From IMG/VR virus record IMGVR_UViG_3300005841_000930, positions 1 to 50,593 of that record: a stretch of 50,593 nucleotides of DNA. One strand, 5' to 3'. The position numbers and the translations under genes are program-made. This document shows positions 40,473-48,584 of the stretch, piece after piece (position 1 is the stretch's first letter; each line of letters begins with the position of its first letter). The notes beneath the pieces are model-generated. The model was not told the origin of the DNA. It worked only from the letters and a program-made list of their open reading frames with translations, and searched no databases. The stretch is from a virus.

Positions 40473-41986
40473 GTAAACGTTTTACTAAGTTGTTCAATAA
40501 GGTGTTTTTTGGCAGTATCTTTATGCCATTGGTTGAATTTTTTATTTTTTATTTTACACCATTCATTAGCTTTTTCAAAATACAAATCCATTAATTGGGC
40601 CGCCTGGTCCTCGGAAAGTATTTTTGATTTTAACCTGTACTTTGCCTGCGTCGCTATGTTGTTGCCAATCTGGAAAAAAGTGTAATATTCCTTGTAGTTT
40701 TGGTTTTTTTCAACAAGCTGGGCCACATCGTGGTTTTTAACAAGCAAAACAAATTCGGGCGGTATCGCATCATAAGTCTCCTCTTTCGGCGGGAATACAT
40801 ACCCGCAAAACTTACACGTTGTAGCTGATGCCGGAATGATAGCCTCGCATTCGGGGCATTCTTTAGATGGCGCCACGCCCTGCTTATCTTTTGGTTTTGC
40901 CGGGTTATGGAATAAATCTTGCCAATTGCGAGGGTCACTCCAGTCCCCAAGGCCACCACCTAATGCGTTATCGCCCATATCAACTATGATAAATTTATCC
41001 TTGCCAGGGAACGTGCGCCCGGCCCTGCCGGTCATTTGAAGCCACAAAGGCAACGAAAGAACTGATTTGTTTACAATGCACCCCAATAAAGACGGTTCGT
41101 CAAAACCGGTAGTTAATATGCCCACATTATTTATTATAGCATCAGGCGTATCCCGTAACCATCGCAATGCTTCTCGCCTATATTCAGGCGTTGCATTTCC
41201 ATCGAGGTGCCTGCTATTATACCCAGCATCAATAAAAGCATCGTTAACTAATTTACTATGAGAAATATTACAGTTAAATATAATGGTTTTTTTGCCTTTT
41301 AAAAACTTTTCGTAAGCCGTTACGGTGTTTTTAACATGCTTAGTTTTACTATATTCCTCGCTCATTTGCTTTTCATCAAATTCTCCACGGACTACCTGCA
41401 AATCGCCACGATTTACATTAAGTTGCCTATGTGTTTCATTTTGACATAGGCTGCCCTCCGATATAAGTTCAGGTATATCTATGCCGCAAACAATATCCTT
41501 GTAGTAATTTTTTAATGGGTCTTTTTTGGTGGCAGAAATAGGCGTAGCCGTAAACCCAATAATTAACTTCTTTTCAAAAAAAGACATTATTTTTTTGTAG
41601 TTACCTAAATGGGCCTCATCAATTATTATTAGGCCAAATTCAGGCAAAAAACCAACTTTTTCTATTCGCCTGTGTACGGTTTCGCACATGCCAACATACA
41701 CCTTATGTTCGTGCGAAAGTTTACGGGCCTCAGGTGTTATTGGCGCGCTGTTTAAATTGTACCAATCGTACAATGTTCTACGTGTCTGCATTAAAAGCTC
41801 TTCTCTATGCACAAGTATTAAAACACGTTGATTTGATTTTTTAATATACCTGTCTGCAATAGTAGCAAACGTAACTGTTTTGCCTCCGCCAGTGGCAAGC
41901 TGGTATATTACAGGTGATAAGCCCTGAGAAAGTTTTAGGGCTACATCTCTTGTTCCCTTTTCCTGGTAAGGACGTAGTTCTGGCAT
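40460..41986 (-). CDS. SF2 DEAD/DEAH helicase with zinc ribbon
   Basis: 508 aa. Motif I ATGGGKT (near residue 32), motif II DEAH near 124, GFTATP near 144 and a C-terminal RecA domain ending QMTGRAGR. A zinc ribbon follows (ECPECEAI, then TCKFCGYVFPP, near 375-400). Type III restriction/UvrB-like translocases of phages have this layout and help open or remodel replication DNA. A TATATTTG box lies about 130 bases upstream. Confidence 0.92.
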   Translation of the reverse strand: MPELRPYQEKGTRDVALKLSQGLSPVIYQLATGGGKTVTFATIADRYIKKSNQRVLILVHREELLMQTRRTLYDWYNLNSAPITPEARKLSHEHKVYVGMCETVHRRIEKVGFLPEFGLIIIDEAHLGNYKKIMSFFEKKLIIGFTATPISATKKDPLKNYYKDIVCGIDIPELISEGSLCQNETHRQLNVNRGDLQVVRGEFDEKQMSEEYSKTKHVKNTVTAYEKFLKGKKTIIFNCNISHSKLVNDAFIDAGYNSRHLDGNATPEYRREALRWLRDTPDAIINNVGILTTGFDEPSLLGCIVNKSVLSLPLWLQMTGRAGRTFPGKDKFIIVDMGDNALGGGLGDWSDPRNWQDLFHNPAKPKDKQGVAPSKECPECEAIIPASATTCKFCGYVFPPKEETYDAIPPEFVLLVKNHDVAQLVEKNQNYKEYYTFFQIGNNIATQAKYRLKSKILSEDQAAQLMDLYFEKANEWCKIKNKKFNQWHKDTAKKHLIEQLSKTFTWPA

Positions 41987-42113
41987 AAAAATAAATTGCC
42001 CAGGAAAAAGAAGGGTAACAGCCCTCTTAACCCGAGCAATGGAAAAAATTGTGCACCTAATCCCTTATCCTGTATCTGTTACCTACAAGTTAAGGCATTG
42101 CAATAATGTTAAA

Positions 42114-42121
42114 CAAATATA
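42114..42121 (-). promoter_or_regulatory. Candidate promoter (-7 box) for the helicase operon
   Basis: Minus-strand TATATTTG matches TAnnTTTG exactly; a TTTG upstream is only 16 bases away, shorter than usual. It lies in the 218-base gap 41987-42204, which otherwise holds a GGGT-type hairpin (42014-42034) and no gene I can support. Confidence 0.45.
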
Positions 42122-42204
42122 CTTAAAAATTGGCATACAAACAGCAATATACTATTTTTTTACCACTCCTCCCGCGCTGCGTGTAGTTGTTGTTGCCACA
42201 TTGG

Positions 42205-42972
42205 TTAGAACATTGATTGTTGTTGGTGAAGGTTAGGCCGGTAGTTGGTGATAAGGATTTCGGTGCGGCGGTTTTTCATGTTCTGCCGTTCACCAATCTC
42301 ATGCACGTACAAGCCGCGTTCTTTAGCCTGTTGTAGGATGAATGGGGAGAATTCGGACATAACTTGATTTGCCGGCAATTTTTCAATAAAATCAAATAAC
42401 GAAATGCTGTCAGATTCAGTAAAATCTTTATTATACTTCTGTGTATCAAGATAAGGTGGGTCATAGTAAATAAGCATATTGTTAGCCTGCACAACATCAA
42501 ATTTTATTTGGTTAATCATTGCCCTGAAATCACGGCAAGAGAATACACAATCCTGAAGCATATTAAAAGTAGGGTCTATATTTTCAAGTAGAACGTTTTT
42601 TGCATTTAAGTTCTGAACAAAACTTAAACTATTAGGTTTACCCATATAACCAAAATTGCTAAGGAATAGAAACCTTAACGCTCTTTCTACATTGCATTCA
42701 GGAACACTTTTCTTATAATGATTCCATAGACTTTCGTGAACAATAAATTTTTCAATAGCTGTTTCAAGTTCCATCCTGTTACTAAGTAATACCTTATACA
42801 AATTATACACATCCTCATCTGAGTCATTCAGTATATTGTACTTTGCTTTAGGCTTATTAAAGAACATACCACCCGCTCCGAAAAAAGGCTCGATGTACAA
42901 GGTATGTGGTGGGAAGTGCCGTTGTATATCCTGTGCTATTTTAGACTTATTGCCCAATCTTCTAAGGATCAT
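42205..42972 (-). CDS. DNA adenine methyltransferase (D12 class)
   Basis: 255 aa. LRRLGNKSKIAQDIQRHFP and IEPFFGAGGMFFNKP (SAM site, residues about 29-43), NDSDEDVYNLYKVL, the later LIYYDPPYLDTQKYN (catalytic DPPY near 172) and EILITNY are the marks of Dam-type N6-adenine methylases. No partner endonuclease is nearby, so it probably protects phage DNA or modulates expression. The sequence specificity cannot be read. Confidence 0.92.
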   Translation of the reverse strand: MILRRLGNKSKIAQDIQRHFPPHTLYIEPFFGAGGMFFNKPKAKYNILNDSDEDVYNLYKVLLSNRMELETAIEKFIVHESLWNHYKKSVPECNVERALRFLFLSNFGYMGKPNSLSFVQNLNAKNVLLENIDPTFNMLQDCVFSCRDFRAMINQIKFDVVQANNMLIYYDPPYLDTQKYNKDFTESDSISLFDFIEKLPANQVMSEFSPFILQQAKERGLYVHEIGERQNMKNRRTEILITNYRPNLHQQQSMF

Positions 42973-42986
42973 ATACCTGGTTTAAG

Positions 42987-43041
42987 CCCCGCAGGTGGTA
43001 TCTGCAAGGCTGGTTAAAAAACATTGATACCACCAATGGGG
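42987..43041 (-). other. Long intercistronic hairpin
   Basis: GGTGGTATC (42994-43002) and GATACCACC (43026-43034) form a perfect 9-bp stem, closed further by CCCC (42987-42990) with GGGG (43038-43041). 14 bases before the methylase start. Confidence 0.65.
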
Positions 43042-43044
43042 TAG

Positions 43045-43239
43045 TTAGCGTAGTGCCAGCTCAGGATCAACAACAAAAGTTTTTACCTTAAACTTACCGG
43101 CAATGGAGGCGCCATAATGACGTGCAGAATATTCATGCAAATCACGAAGCTGCAAAAGCCTTTTAGGCGCTTTCTTTTCTTCAACAACCTCATCGGTGCT
43201 GAATGCAGCGTTGCCTGCGATAATACGTACATGTTTCAT
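43045..43239 (-). CDS. Small protein, unknown
   Basis: 64 aa (HVRIIAGNAAFSTDEVVEEK, LHEYSARHYGASIAGKFKVK). No family is recognised. A GGCCCT/AGGGCC hairpin lies 14 bases before its start and a long hairpin follows its end. Confidence 0.6.
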   Translation of the reverse strand: MKHVRIIAGNAAFSTDEVVEEKKAPKRLLQLRDLHEYSARHYGASIAGKFKVKTFVVDPELALR

Positions 43240-43253
43240 ATACTTTGTTTTGT

Positions 43254-43279
43254 GGCCCTGTGCTGTATGTGGTAGGGCC
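43254..43279 (-). other. Start-proximal hairpin
   Basis: GGCCCT and AGGGCC, 6 bp perfect, 14-base loop, 14 bases upstream of the ATG at 43239. Confidence 0.55.
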
Positions 43280-43281
43280 GG

Positions 43282-44349
43282 TTATGTTAATTGTATCAAC
43301 CCAATAATAACAACAATTTCATCCCCGCTGTTAAGTATCAGTTGTGGTTTTTTAATGTTTATTGTAGCCCCTGGCATGCATTCAAGAGCGTTTTTTAGCA
43401 TCGCAGGGTTAACCCCAAAATCATCAATACTACCAGTCGTTTCCCCGTCAAAAGGCCATTCTTTTTCGTTCTGTGTATCAACATTAAGCGCCAGTAATTT
43501 CCCCTTGTCATTAGCAAAGCTAATATGTACCCCGCTATAATATTCTTTAGGGTCAATCTTTGAAATAAAAGGTAGTATATCCGAATGCTGAACGATAACA
43601 AAGGTATCGTAAGGCGGCTGTGGTAGTATGTAGTCAAATTCTTTCACCACTGCGCCATCAACCTTTTGAAAGCCATATACCACGTTATCAAAGGCGGCAT
43701 ACAGATAGTTATCAGCCTGTGATAATGTAACCTTTTGACGGCCTTTAATGGCCGATACCAAATCAAGCGGCAGGCAGTATTCTTTATGCTGCCCGACACA
43801 TTTGTAAGCATGGTGTGAATTGGTAGCGTATATGCCGTTTTTAGACAACATAACATGCTCCATCCACACGTGGCCGTTATCAAGCGTAGAAACGAATTTT
43901 GCCGCTGTAGTTATTTTGTCAACCGTATCGCCATCTATTTCGTAGTCCCCGCTTGTTGCTACAGGTGTTACAGGGTAATGCTTTATATTATCTGCCTGGT
44001 GTTTTTCTTTACCCCGTCCTGCTAATATGGTAACGGTTGACCGTGGTAGTTCTCCCTGTTTAGGCGGCAACGGCTCAGATTTAACGGTTATACTTTCTAT
44101 GCCGGGTGTTGAAAGGATGCTGTAAAGTTCCTTTTCATTGATAAGCATTTCGCATGGTGTTGCTAACTGTGTAGTGGTTGTAACCTGCACATAATTGGCA
44201 ATAGTGGACTTTTTGAGTGTCAGGCTGTCCTTGGTTACAGAAAGCAATACGTAGTCCTCTATCGGGGTTATACGCTTGCTCTTGATGTGCTTTGCACACT
44301 CGCGGAAATTCTTAATAAACTGTACTGGTATCGTGGTTGTTAGTGTCAT
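43282..44349 (-). CDS. Sliding-clamp-like protein (DnaN fold)
   Basis: 355 aa, the length of a bacterial beta clamp. YVLLSVTKDSLTLKKSTIAN, CEMLINEKELYSILS, then a middle domain (LPLDLVSAIKGRQKV) and the end GVNPAMLKNALECMPG followed by NSGDEIVVIIGLIQL follow the three-domain DnaN pattern, including the final strand that in clamps reads VIMP. Weakly similar, so the call rests on this layout and on the replication context. It could tether the host polymerase or another enzyme to phage DNA, since no phage polymerase is visible. Confidence 0.6.
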   Translation of the reverse strand: MTLTTTIPVQFIKNFRECAKHIKSKRITPIEDYVLLSVTKDSLTLKKSTIANYVQVTTTTQLATPCEMLINEKELYSILSTPGIESITVKSEPLPPKQGELPRSTVTILAGRGKEKHQADNIKHYPVTPVATSGDYEIDGDTVDKITTAAKFVSTLDNGHVWMEHVMLSKNGIYATNSHHAYKCVGQHKEYCLPLDLVSAIKGRQKVTLSQADNYLYAAFDNVVYGFQKVDGAVVKEFDYILPQPPYDTFVIVQHSDILPFISKIDPKEYYSGVHISFANDKGKLLALNVDTQNEKEWPFDGETTGSIDDFGVNPAMLKNALECMPGATINIKKPQLILNSGDEIVVIIGLIQLT

Positions 44350-44357
44350 TGGTGTGT

Positions 44358-44372
44358 GCCGGTGCGACCGGC
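44358..44372 (-). other. Start-proximal hairpin
   Basis: GCCGGT GCG ACCGGC, perfect 6-bp stem with a 3-base loop, 8 bases upstream of the clamp ATG at 44349. Confidence 0.6.
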
Positions 44373-44376
44373 GGCG

Positions 44377-44733
44377 TTAAAATGGTATATAAGGCTCTAC
44401 AGTATCCTTTGCTTCAATGCATTTAGCGTGCGCCAACTCCAGCACCCAAACAAGTGTTTCAACCCTGTTTTGAAGCAACGTATTCTCACCCTGCTTTTCT
44501 TTAAGCATTTTATCTACAACCCTGTATCTGTCCGAATCGTGTCTAGCTTGTATAGCGAACTCGTGTATTTGGTTGTTAAGGTCGGTGGTGTAAATTCTGC
44601 TATCAATTGCTTGGGCAGTAAGCGCTTTATTATTGTTCATTAATGTAGCAATAACCAGTTCCTTTTGCGCAATAGTCTCGTTTGCTGCTGCAAGTTTGGT
44701 ACGTAGTGAACCAATAGTTTCTTTAGTTGCCAT
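44377..44733 (-). CDS. Coiled-coil protein ending in Pro-Phe
   Basis: 118 aa, helical throughout (ETIGSLRTKLAAANETIAQK, MLKEKQGENTLLQNRVETLV), ending DTVEPYIPF. No family is recognised. One of five replication-arm proteins with a terminal Pro-Phe. A long hairpin lies 25 bases before the start. Confidence 0.6.
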   Translation of the reverse strand: MATKETIGSLRTKLAAANETIAQKELVIATLMNNNKALTAQAIDSRIYTTDLNNQIHEFAIQARHDSDRYRVVDKMLKEKQGENTLLQNRVETLVWVLELAHAKCIEAKDTVEPYIPF

Positions 44734-44758
44734 ATAGTAGTTATTATGTTCTTAGTTA

Positions 44759-44820
44759 AAGAGCGAGGCCCCGCTTAACAACAGGCAATCCGTAAACCAA
44801 TCGTTAATAGCCCCGCTCTT
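44759..44820 (-). other. Long intercistronic hairpin
   Basis: Plus-strand AAGAGCGAGGC (44759-44769) pairs with GCCCCGCTCTT (44810-44820), 11 bp with one non-Watson-Crick position; an inner TTAAC/GTTAA continues it. No T-tract follows. It fills the 138-base gap before the coiled-coil gene. Confidence 0.6.
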
Positions 44821-44871
44821 GTTTTGCAACCTCACTTGTATAGCCCTCGGTTGCCACGCGCTGTAAGGTTA

Positions 44872-45264
44872 TCAGAAGGGAAGCTGGTCCGAGCCCTCAT
44901 CATGTTGCTGCGTTGCTTGCTTCACATACCCCGTACCAGTGTCATGGGTGGCAGGCGGCACATACGCGCCGGGGTCATTAGCCTTACCATTAACCGATAC
45001 CTTCCAGCATGCCAGCGTATTAAAGCACACATCATTCCCCGTCTTAGGGTCGTTCCATATCCTGCCACGCAGGTTAATGTCGCATACAACCTCTGTACCT
45101 GGGTTTATATTGTTAAATATATTCACCTTGGCCTGCGATACTTCCAGCTCAATAGTTTGTGGGTATTGGCCTGTATGGTCAACGGTCACCCATACTTTTC
45201 GGCTTGTGAAGTTACCGCGTTCTACCTGCGGGTGTATGGTCTTTAAAATTCCTGTTATTTGCAC
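44872..45264 (-). CDS. DUF3127 OB-fold, SSB-like protein
   Basis: 130 aa. MQITGILKTIHPQVERGNFT, KVWVTVDHTGQYPQTIELEV and NTLACWKVS follow the DUF3127 OB-fold pattern. The tail after about residue 100 is flexible (GAYVPPATHDTG) and ends DEGSDQLPF, an acidic tip with terminal Pro-Phe like the SSB DDDIPF peptide that recruits repair and replication enzymes. It lies two genes from RecT. It most likely coats phage ssDNA. Confidence 0.78.
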   Translation of the reverse strand: MQITGILKTIHPQVERGNFTSRKVWVTVDHTGQYPQTIELEVSQAKVNIFNNINPGTEVVCDINLRGRIWNDPKTGNDVCFNTLACWKVSVNGKANDPGAYVPPATHDTGTGYVKQATQQHDEGSDQLPF

Positions 45265-45265
45265 C

Positions 45266-45496
45266 TTACGCCTCCTTTGGTTTAATAGTTAACGCCTGCC
45301 AGCCTGATTTAAGGCCGTTATCTTCATCCGGGGTAGCAATGGAGGTTACTGTGAAATGTTCCTCAACATCTTCGTATTGCAGAACAACGGTATCGCCTTT
45401 TACAACCTTACGTTGTATTTTTTGCATAATAAATCTTTTGTTGCCATTGGCGTAGTCTCCAAAGTCGAGCTCGTTCACGTCGATTGTGTGTGCCAT
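45266..45496 (-). CDS. Small beta-rich protein, unknown
   Basis: 76 aa. RKVVKGDTVVLQYEDVEEHF and a final GLKSGWQALTIKP resemble small ASCH/DUF3850-type beta barrels, but the match is weak. One base separates it from the DUF3127 gene. A GCACGG/CCGTGC hairpin lies 9 bases before its start. Confidence 0.55.
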   Translation of the reverse strand: MAHTIDVNELDFGDYANGNKRFIMQKIQRKVVKGDTVVLQYEDVEEHFTVTSIATPDEDNGLKSGWQALTIKPKEA

Positions 45497-45505
45497 TTAT
45501 ATGTA

Positions 45506-45522
45506 GCACGGTGCCGCCGTGC
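45506..45522 (-). other. Start-proximal hairpin
   Basis: GCACGG TGCCG CCGTGC, perfect 6-bp stem, 9 bases upstream of the ATG at 45496. Confidence 0.6.
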
Positions 45523-45551
45523 AATCGGTTTGAAGCGGGAGTGCCGCTGTG

Positions 45552-46190
45552 TTAAAATGGTAATTCAAAAGATGCTGTACCAGCGCTCTGTGAACCAAAA
45601 GTTGTATCGGCTTCCAGCTCAACATCTTCAAGTTGACGCTGGCAACTCTTAACACCCTTTTCGTAATCGGTTTTCTTTTGTGCTACAAAACGGGCGCGCG
45701 CGCGTTTAACCAATTCGGCCAATGATGCCTTAACATCACTCCATCGGCCTAACAAATATTTATCAGAATAAATTTGCTGATACCAGCTATCTTTATTCTT
45801 GTACGCTTCCTGAATTTTAAGGCCAATGCAAACCGGGTCTGGCGTAACATCATCATACCATATTTGTATTTTATCAAAATGGCTTTCACGAAAAGACAAG
45901 GCAACCAATTCAAGAACAGGTAAAGGAATTGGTGTTTTGTTGTATTTTTCAACATCTACCTTAGTAGGGCAAAGCACCTCAAAAGTTTTAACCAGTGAGT
46001 TGTTAAGCCACAAAAATGGTATAGGGCTTTTTTCATCATGGCTAAGTGTTTTTTGTCCTTCTAAGTTCAGGAAAGAAACCATATCCTGCCATTTTTCAAG
46101 TTCGCCAGCTTCGGTTAATAAAGCGAGTGTTTCCTCTACAAAATAAGTTTCAACCACTGTTGCCATGTCAGATGAATTATTATGTTTCAT
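45552..46190 (-). CDS. Replication-arm protein ending in Pro-Phe, unknown
   Basis: 212 aa. An N-terminal helical part (ETYFVEETLALLTEAGELEK), a middle with KIQIWYDDVTPDPVCIGLKI and a helical, basic stretch (AELVKRARARFVAQKKTDYE) before a flexible end closing in SFELPF. No family is recognised. It lies between RecT and the SSB-like gene; an ATG at 46166 is an alternative start. Confidence 0.65.
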   Translation of the reverse strand: MKHNNSSDMATVVETYFVEETLALLTEAGELEKWQDMVSFLNLEGQKTLSHDEKSPIPFLWLNNSLVKTFEVLCPTKVDVEKYNKTPIPLPVLELVALSFRESHFDKIQIWYDDVTPDPVCIGLKIQEAYKNKDSWYQQIYSDKYLLGRWSDVKASLAELVKRARARFVAQKKTDYEKGVKSCQRQLEDVELEADTTFGSQSAGTASFELPF

Positions 46191-46209
46191 AATATTGGTT
46201 TTACTAGTT

Positions 46210-46227
46210 AACGCCCCGGCGGGCGTT
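46210..46227 (-). other. Start-proximal hairpin
   Basis: AACGCCC CGGC GGGCGTT, perfect 7-bp stem with a 4-base loop, 19 bases upstream of the ATG at 46190. Confidence 0.6.
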
Positions 46228-46279
46228 GTTATGTTGTTTGTGTTATCAATATACCGCCATCTATAGGCGTTGCGAGTAG

Positions 46280-47134
46280 TCAGAACGGCATACCTGCATT
46301 AGTAATCTCCGCCTGCTGCGCCTCGGTGTACGGGCTGGTAGCACCATCGTTAAGCGTATAGCCACGTAGCACGTCAATAATAGCGGGGTTGTCTTTAATC
46401 ATTGGCAGCGAGTATGCAAGGGCGTGGCCGGCCAATTCGGTTATTTGCTCATCGGAAAGAGAAAAATTTATAGAAGCATCGGTAACAATTTGCAACTCAC
46501 CCTTTTGCAGCCGTTCTACCAGTTTTTTATACTGTGCTGCGTTAGGGGATTTTTTCTGTACTGCATTAGTTACGGGCGCCGTAGTAACAACTGCCTGCAC
46601 GTCCTCGGTATTAACGCCAACCTCATCACCGGTGTATGGCATGCCGCCAAGCTCATCGCTAAAGCAAAGCCTGAACCCCTGGGCCATAGCAACCTTTTTA
46701 ATCATGGTTTTGGACTTCTGCCAGAACTTGTTAAGCCTGCCATCCTTAAGTTGCATGTATTCCGTAAACTCAACCTCCCACTTAAACGGTACCGACCTGT
46801 CTTTACGGTTTATGGTGATAATAGCCTTAAGGGTACTTTGCTGAAGATTTTCAAAATTAACTTCACCCTCCGTTGTTACACCCCACCCATCAAGCTGGCC
46901 GCTACGTTCTGCACGCTTTATATACACTTCGTAACCGGTAATAATACTGGCAGGCTGGCCGCCGTATTTGCTTACGTAAATTTCGCGTTTAAACGGGTTA
47001 AGGTTAAAGGCTTTGGCAATCTGGATGAAAGTATTCTTTTCACCATTGCTAAGGTCTTTAAGCAGGCCCAGGTTTTCGAGGTGGCCTATAAGTTCGGCAT
47101 CATTGACTTTTGTTGGTGCGAGTTCGTTACTCAT
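46280..47134 (-). CDS. RecT/Bet-family ssDNA annealing protein
   Basis: 284 aa. LNPFKREIYVSKYGGQPASI, GYEVYIKRAERSGQLDGWGV, then FTEYMQLKDGRLNKFWQKSK and KTMIKKVAMAQGFRLCFSDE are the diagnostic RecT/Bet segments. It anneals complementary ssDNA in phage recombination. No partner exonuclease is seen nearby apart from VRR-NUC. The C-terminal 90 residues are variable and end TNAGMPF, again Pro-Phe. Confidence 0.93.
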   Translation of the reverse strand: MSNELAPTKVNDAELIGHLENLGLLKDLSNGEKNTFIQIAKAFNLNPFKREIYVSKYGGQPASIITGYEVYIKRAERSGQLDGWGVTTEGEVNFENLQQSTLKAIITINRKDRSVPFKWEVEFTEYMQLKDGRLNKFWQKSKTMIKKVAMAQGFRLCFSDELGGMPYTGDEVGVNTEDVQAVVTTAPVTNAVQKKSPNAAQYKKLVERLQKGELQIVTDASINFSLSDEQITELAGHALAYSLPMIKDNPAIIDVLRGYTLNDGATSPYTEAQQAEITNAGMPF

Positions 47135-47192
47135 TATTGTTTGTTTTTATGGTGTAATAGTATGTGTGACGTGCGATATACATAAGCTGCTG

Positions 47193-47348
47193 CTAAGCTA
47201 CAAATGCGGCAGGTTGTACCATATTGTAGCCATACTGCGCAACCACACTCTTTCCCTCTTGTGCCAGGCGAACAATTTCTTTTAGGTCGGTTATCTTTTC
47301 GCCTGCTATAATATTCTTGCTTATGCGTTTGCCTGTAAGGTTTTCCAT
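47193..47348 (-). CDS. Small protein upstream of recT, unknown
   Basis: 51 aa (MENLTGKRISKNIIAGEKIT, RLAQEGKSVVAQYG). The ATG lies 1 base after the stop of the zinc-ribbon gene. No family is recognised; the placement supports translation. Confidence 0.55.
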   Translation of the reverse strand: MENLTGKRISKNIIAGEKITDLKEIVRLAQEGKSVVAQYGYNMVQPAAFVA

Positions 47349-47349
47349 A

Positions 47350-48012
47350 TTAAAAAGGGCAGTTACAATTTATATAAGGCTTCCCGCACATATCGCATAT
47401 CTGCTTCGCGTGCTCATCTTCATCACTAAACACCTGCTTATCCACCCCCGGCACCATCTTACTTGCCGCGTGGTGGGTATCTGGTACGTTTACAGGCGCG
47501 TACTCTACCCGGTGGCAAAGGCTGCATTCATAATCGCCCGATGCGTTAAGTACGTAGGCATGGGTGCAGTGGTGGGCAGGCTCCGTTGCTATATGCAGCG
47601 CTATGTCGTTCCCGTTCATGGCGGCCTCTCCCTTATTAGACGTATGGTCAGTTGCAGGGGTGCGCAATTCTGCATGGTCAGGTGTTTCTTTCGACATGAA
47701 CGGGCTAATCCCACAGTATGCACATACAGTCTCTTCGCCTACTGATACAAAAGAGTGTTCACAAGGCATGTTCATTAGTTCTTTAGTCCATTCGTCGTCA
47801 CCCGCCTCTCCCTTATTCGCCACCGGGTCAAACATCTTCACGTTAAGGCTATTAACCAGTTCCTGCACAGCCTGCCTGTAATCGGCCTCGTATAGCTCTA
47901 TACGCTTATCGTAATACGCCGGGTCGATATCGTGTAGTACGGTAGCTGATACAAGTTGCCCTAATACCTGTGCGCAGGCTTGCAAACGTTCTCGTTGTTG
48001 GGTGATGTTCAT
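47350..48012 (-). CDS. Triple zinc-ribbon protein ending in Pro-Phe
   Basis: 220 aa. After a helical N-terminus (QQRERLQACAQVLGQL) come three Cys/His clusters: CEHSFVSVGEETVCAYCG near 83, CTHAYVLNASGDYECSLCH near 147 and CDMCGKPYINCNCPF at the very end. The first two are alike and suggest a duplicated zinc ribbon; each is preceded by NKGEA. Probably a nucleic-acid or protein adaptor in replication. Function unknown. Confidence 0.65.
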   Translation of the reverse strand: MNITQQRERLQACAQVLGQLVSATVLHDIDPAYYDKRIELYEADYRQAVQELVNSLNVKMFDPVANKGEAGDDEWTKELMNMPCEHSFVSVGEETVCAYCGISPFMSKETPDHAELRTPATDHTSNKGEAAMNGNDIALHIATEPAHHCTHAYVLNASGDYECSLCHRVEYAPVNVPDTHHAASKMVPGVDKQVFSDEDEHAKQICDMCGKPYINCNCPF

Positions 48013-48030
48013 GATGGTGTGGTTTAAAAT

Positions 48031-48056
48031 GGGTGGCTTTTATTCGGCTGCCACCC
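48031..48056 (-). other. Start-proximal hairpin
   Basis: GGGTGGC and GCCACCC, perfect 7 bp extended by AAT/GTT pairs, 18 bases upstream of the ATG at 48012. It lies in the 154-base gap 48013-48166, which has no gene I can support. Confidence 0.6.
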
Positions 48057-48166
48057 GTTACCTATCCTGCTGTATTTCCGTAATCGGTACTTAGCGGAAT
48101 CTTCCCAATACGCCTGCATCAAGTGCAGGGACGCATTCCATCGGTCTGCGCCAGTGTAGTATCTTT

Positions 48167-48358
48167 TCAATCCCTTTCCCCCTCAATCAGCCTCATCTCT
48201 CCCCACTCATCCACCTTCGCCGTTTCGTGTTCGCGGCGGGCGTGGTCGTGTTCCAGTTCGGGAGCGCCTGGCGAAACGAGTATGTTGCCGTGACGTTGCA
48301 GTTGGTACTGCTCGTATGTAGTGGTTGCGGGGCCGTGAGTGTAGGTATGGTAGGGCAT
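48167..48358 (-). CDS. Small acidic/His-rich protein, unknown
   Basis: 63 aa (MPYHTYTHGPATTTYEQYQL, ELEHDHARREHETAKVDEW). Rich in His, Glu and Arg. No family is recognised. It follows the gene at 48363-48554 with a 4-base gap. Confidence 0.5.
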   Translation of the reverse strand: MPYHTYTHGPATTTYEQYQLQRHGNILVSPGAPELEHDHARREHETAKVDEWGEMRLIEGERD

Positions 48359-48362
48359 GGGG

Positions 48363-48554
48363 TTAAATTATTTCGTTTCGGTCAATATCAACACCTACGT
48401 ACTGTATCCTACCCTTTAAGTCGCGTGTACGCAAGTTGGTTATTAAAACCATAGTTGCAAGGTTTTTCTCAATATCAACCCCAAGATTGTAACTATGGCA
48501 CGCATCCATAAACTTAGAATGCGTTTTAGTTGTAATTGAAACAGAGTGTTGCAT
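48363..48554 (-). CDS. Small early protein, unknown
   Basis: 63 aa (MQHSVSITTKTHSKFMDACH, GRIQYVGVDIDRNEII). No family is recognised. A TAAATTTG box (48602-48609) and a perfect 18-bp palindrome lie just upstream, so it may have its own regulated promoter. Confidence 0.55.
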   Translation of the reverse strand: MQHSVSITTKTHSKFMDACHSYNLGVDIEKNLATMVLITNLRTRDLKGRIQYVGVDIDRNEII

Positions 48555-48584
48555 GTTGTTTGTTATTATACAGCTAAGTTAAAA

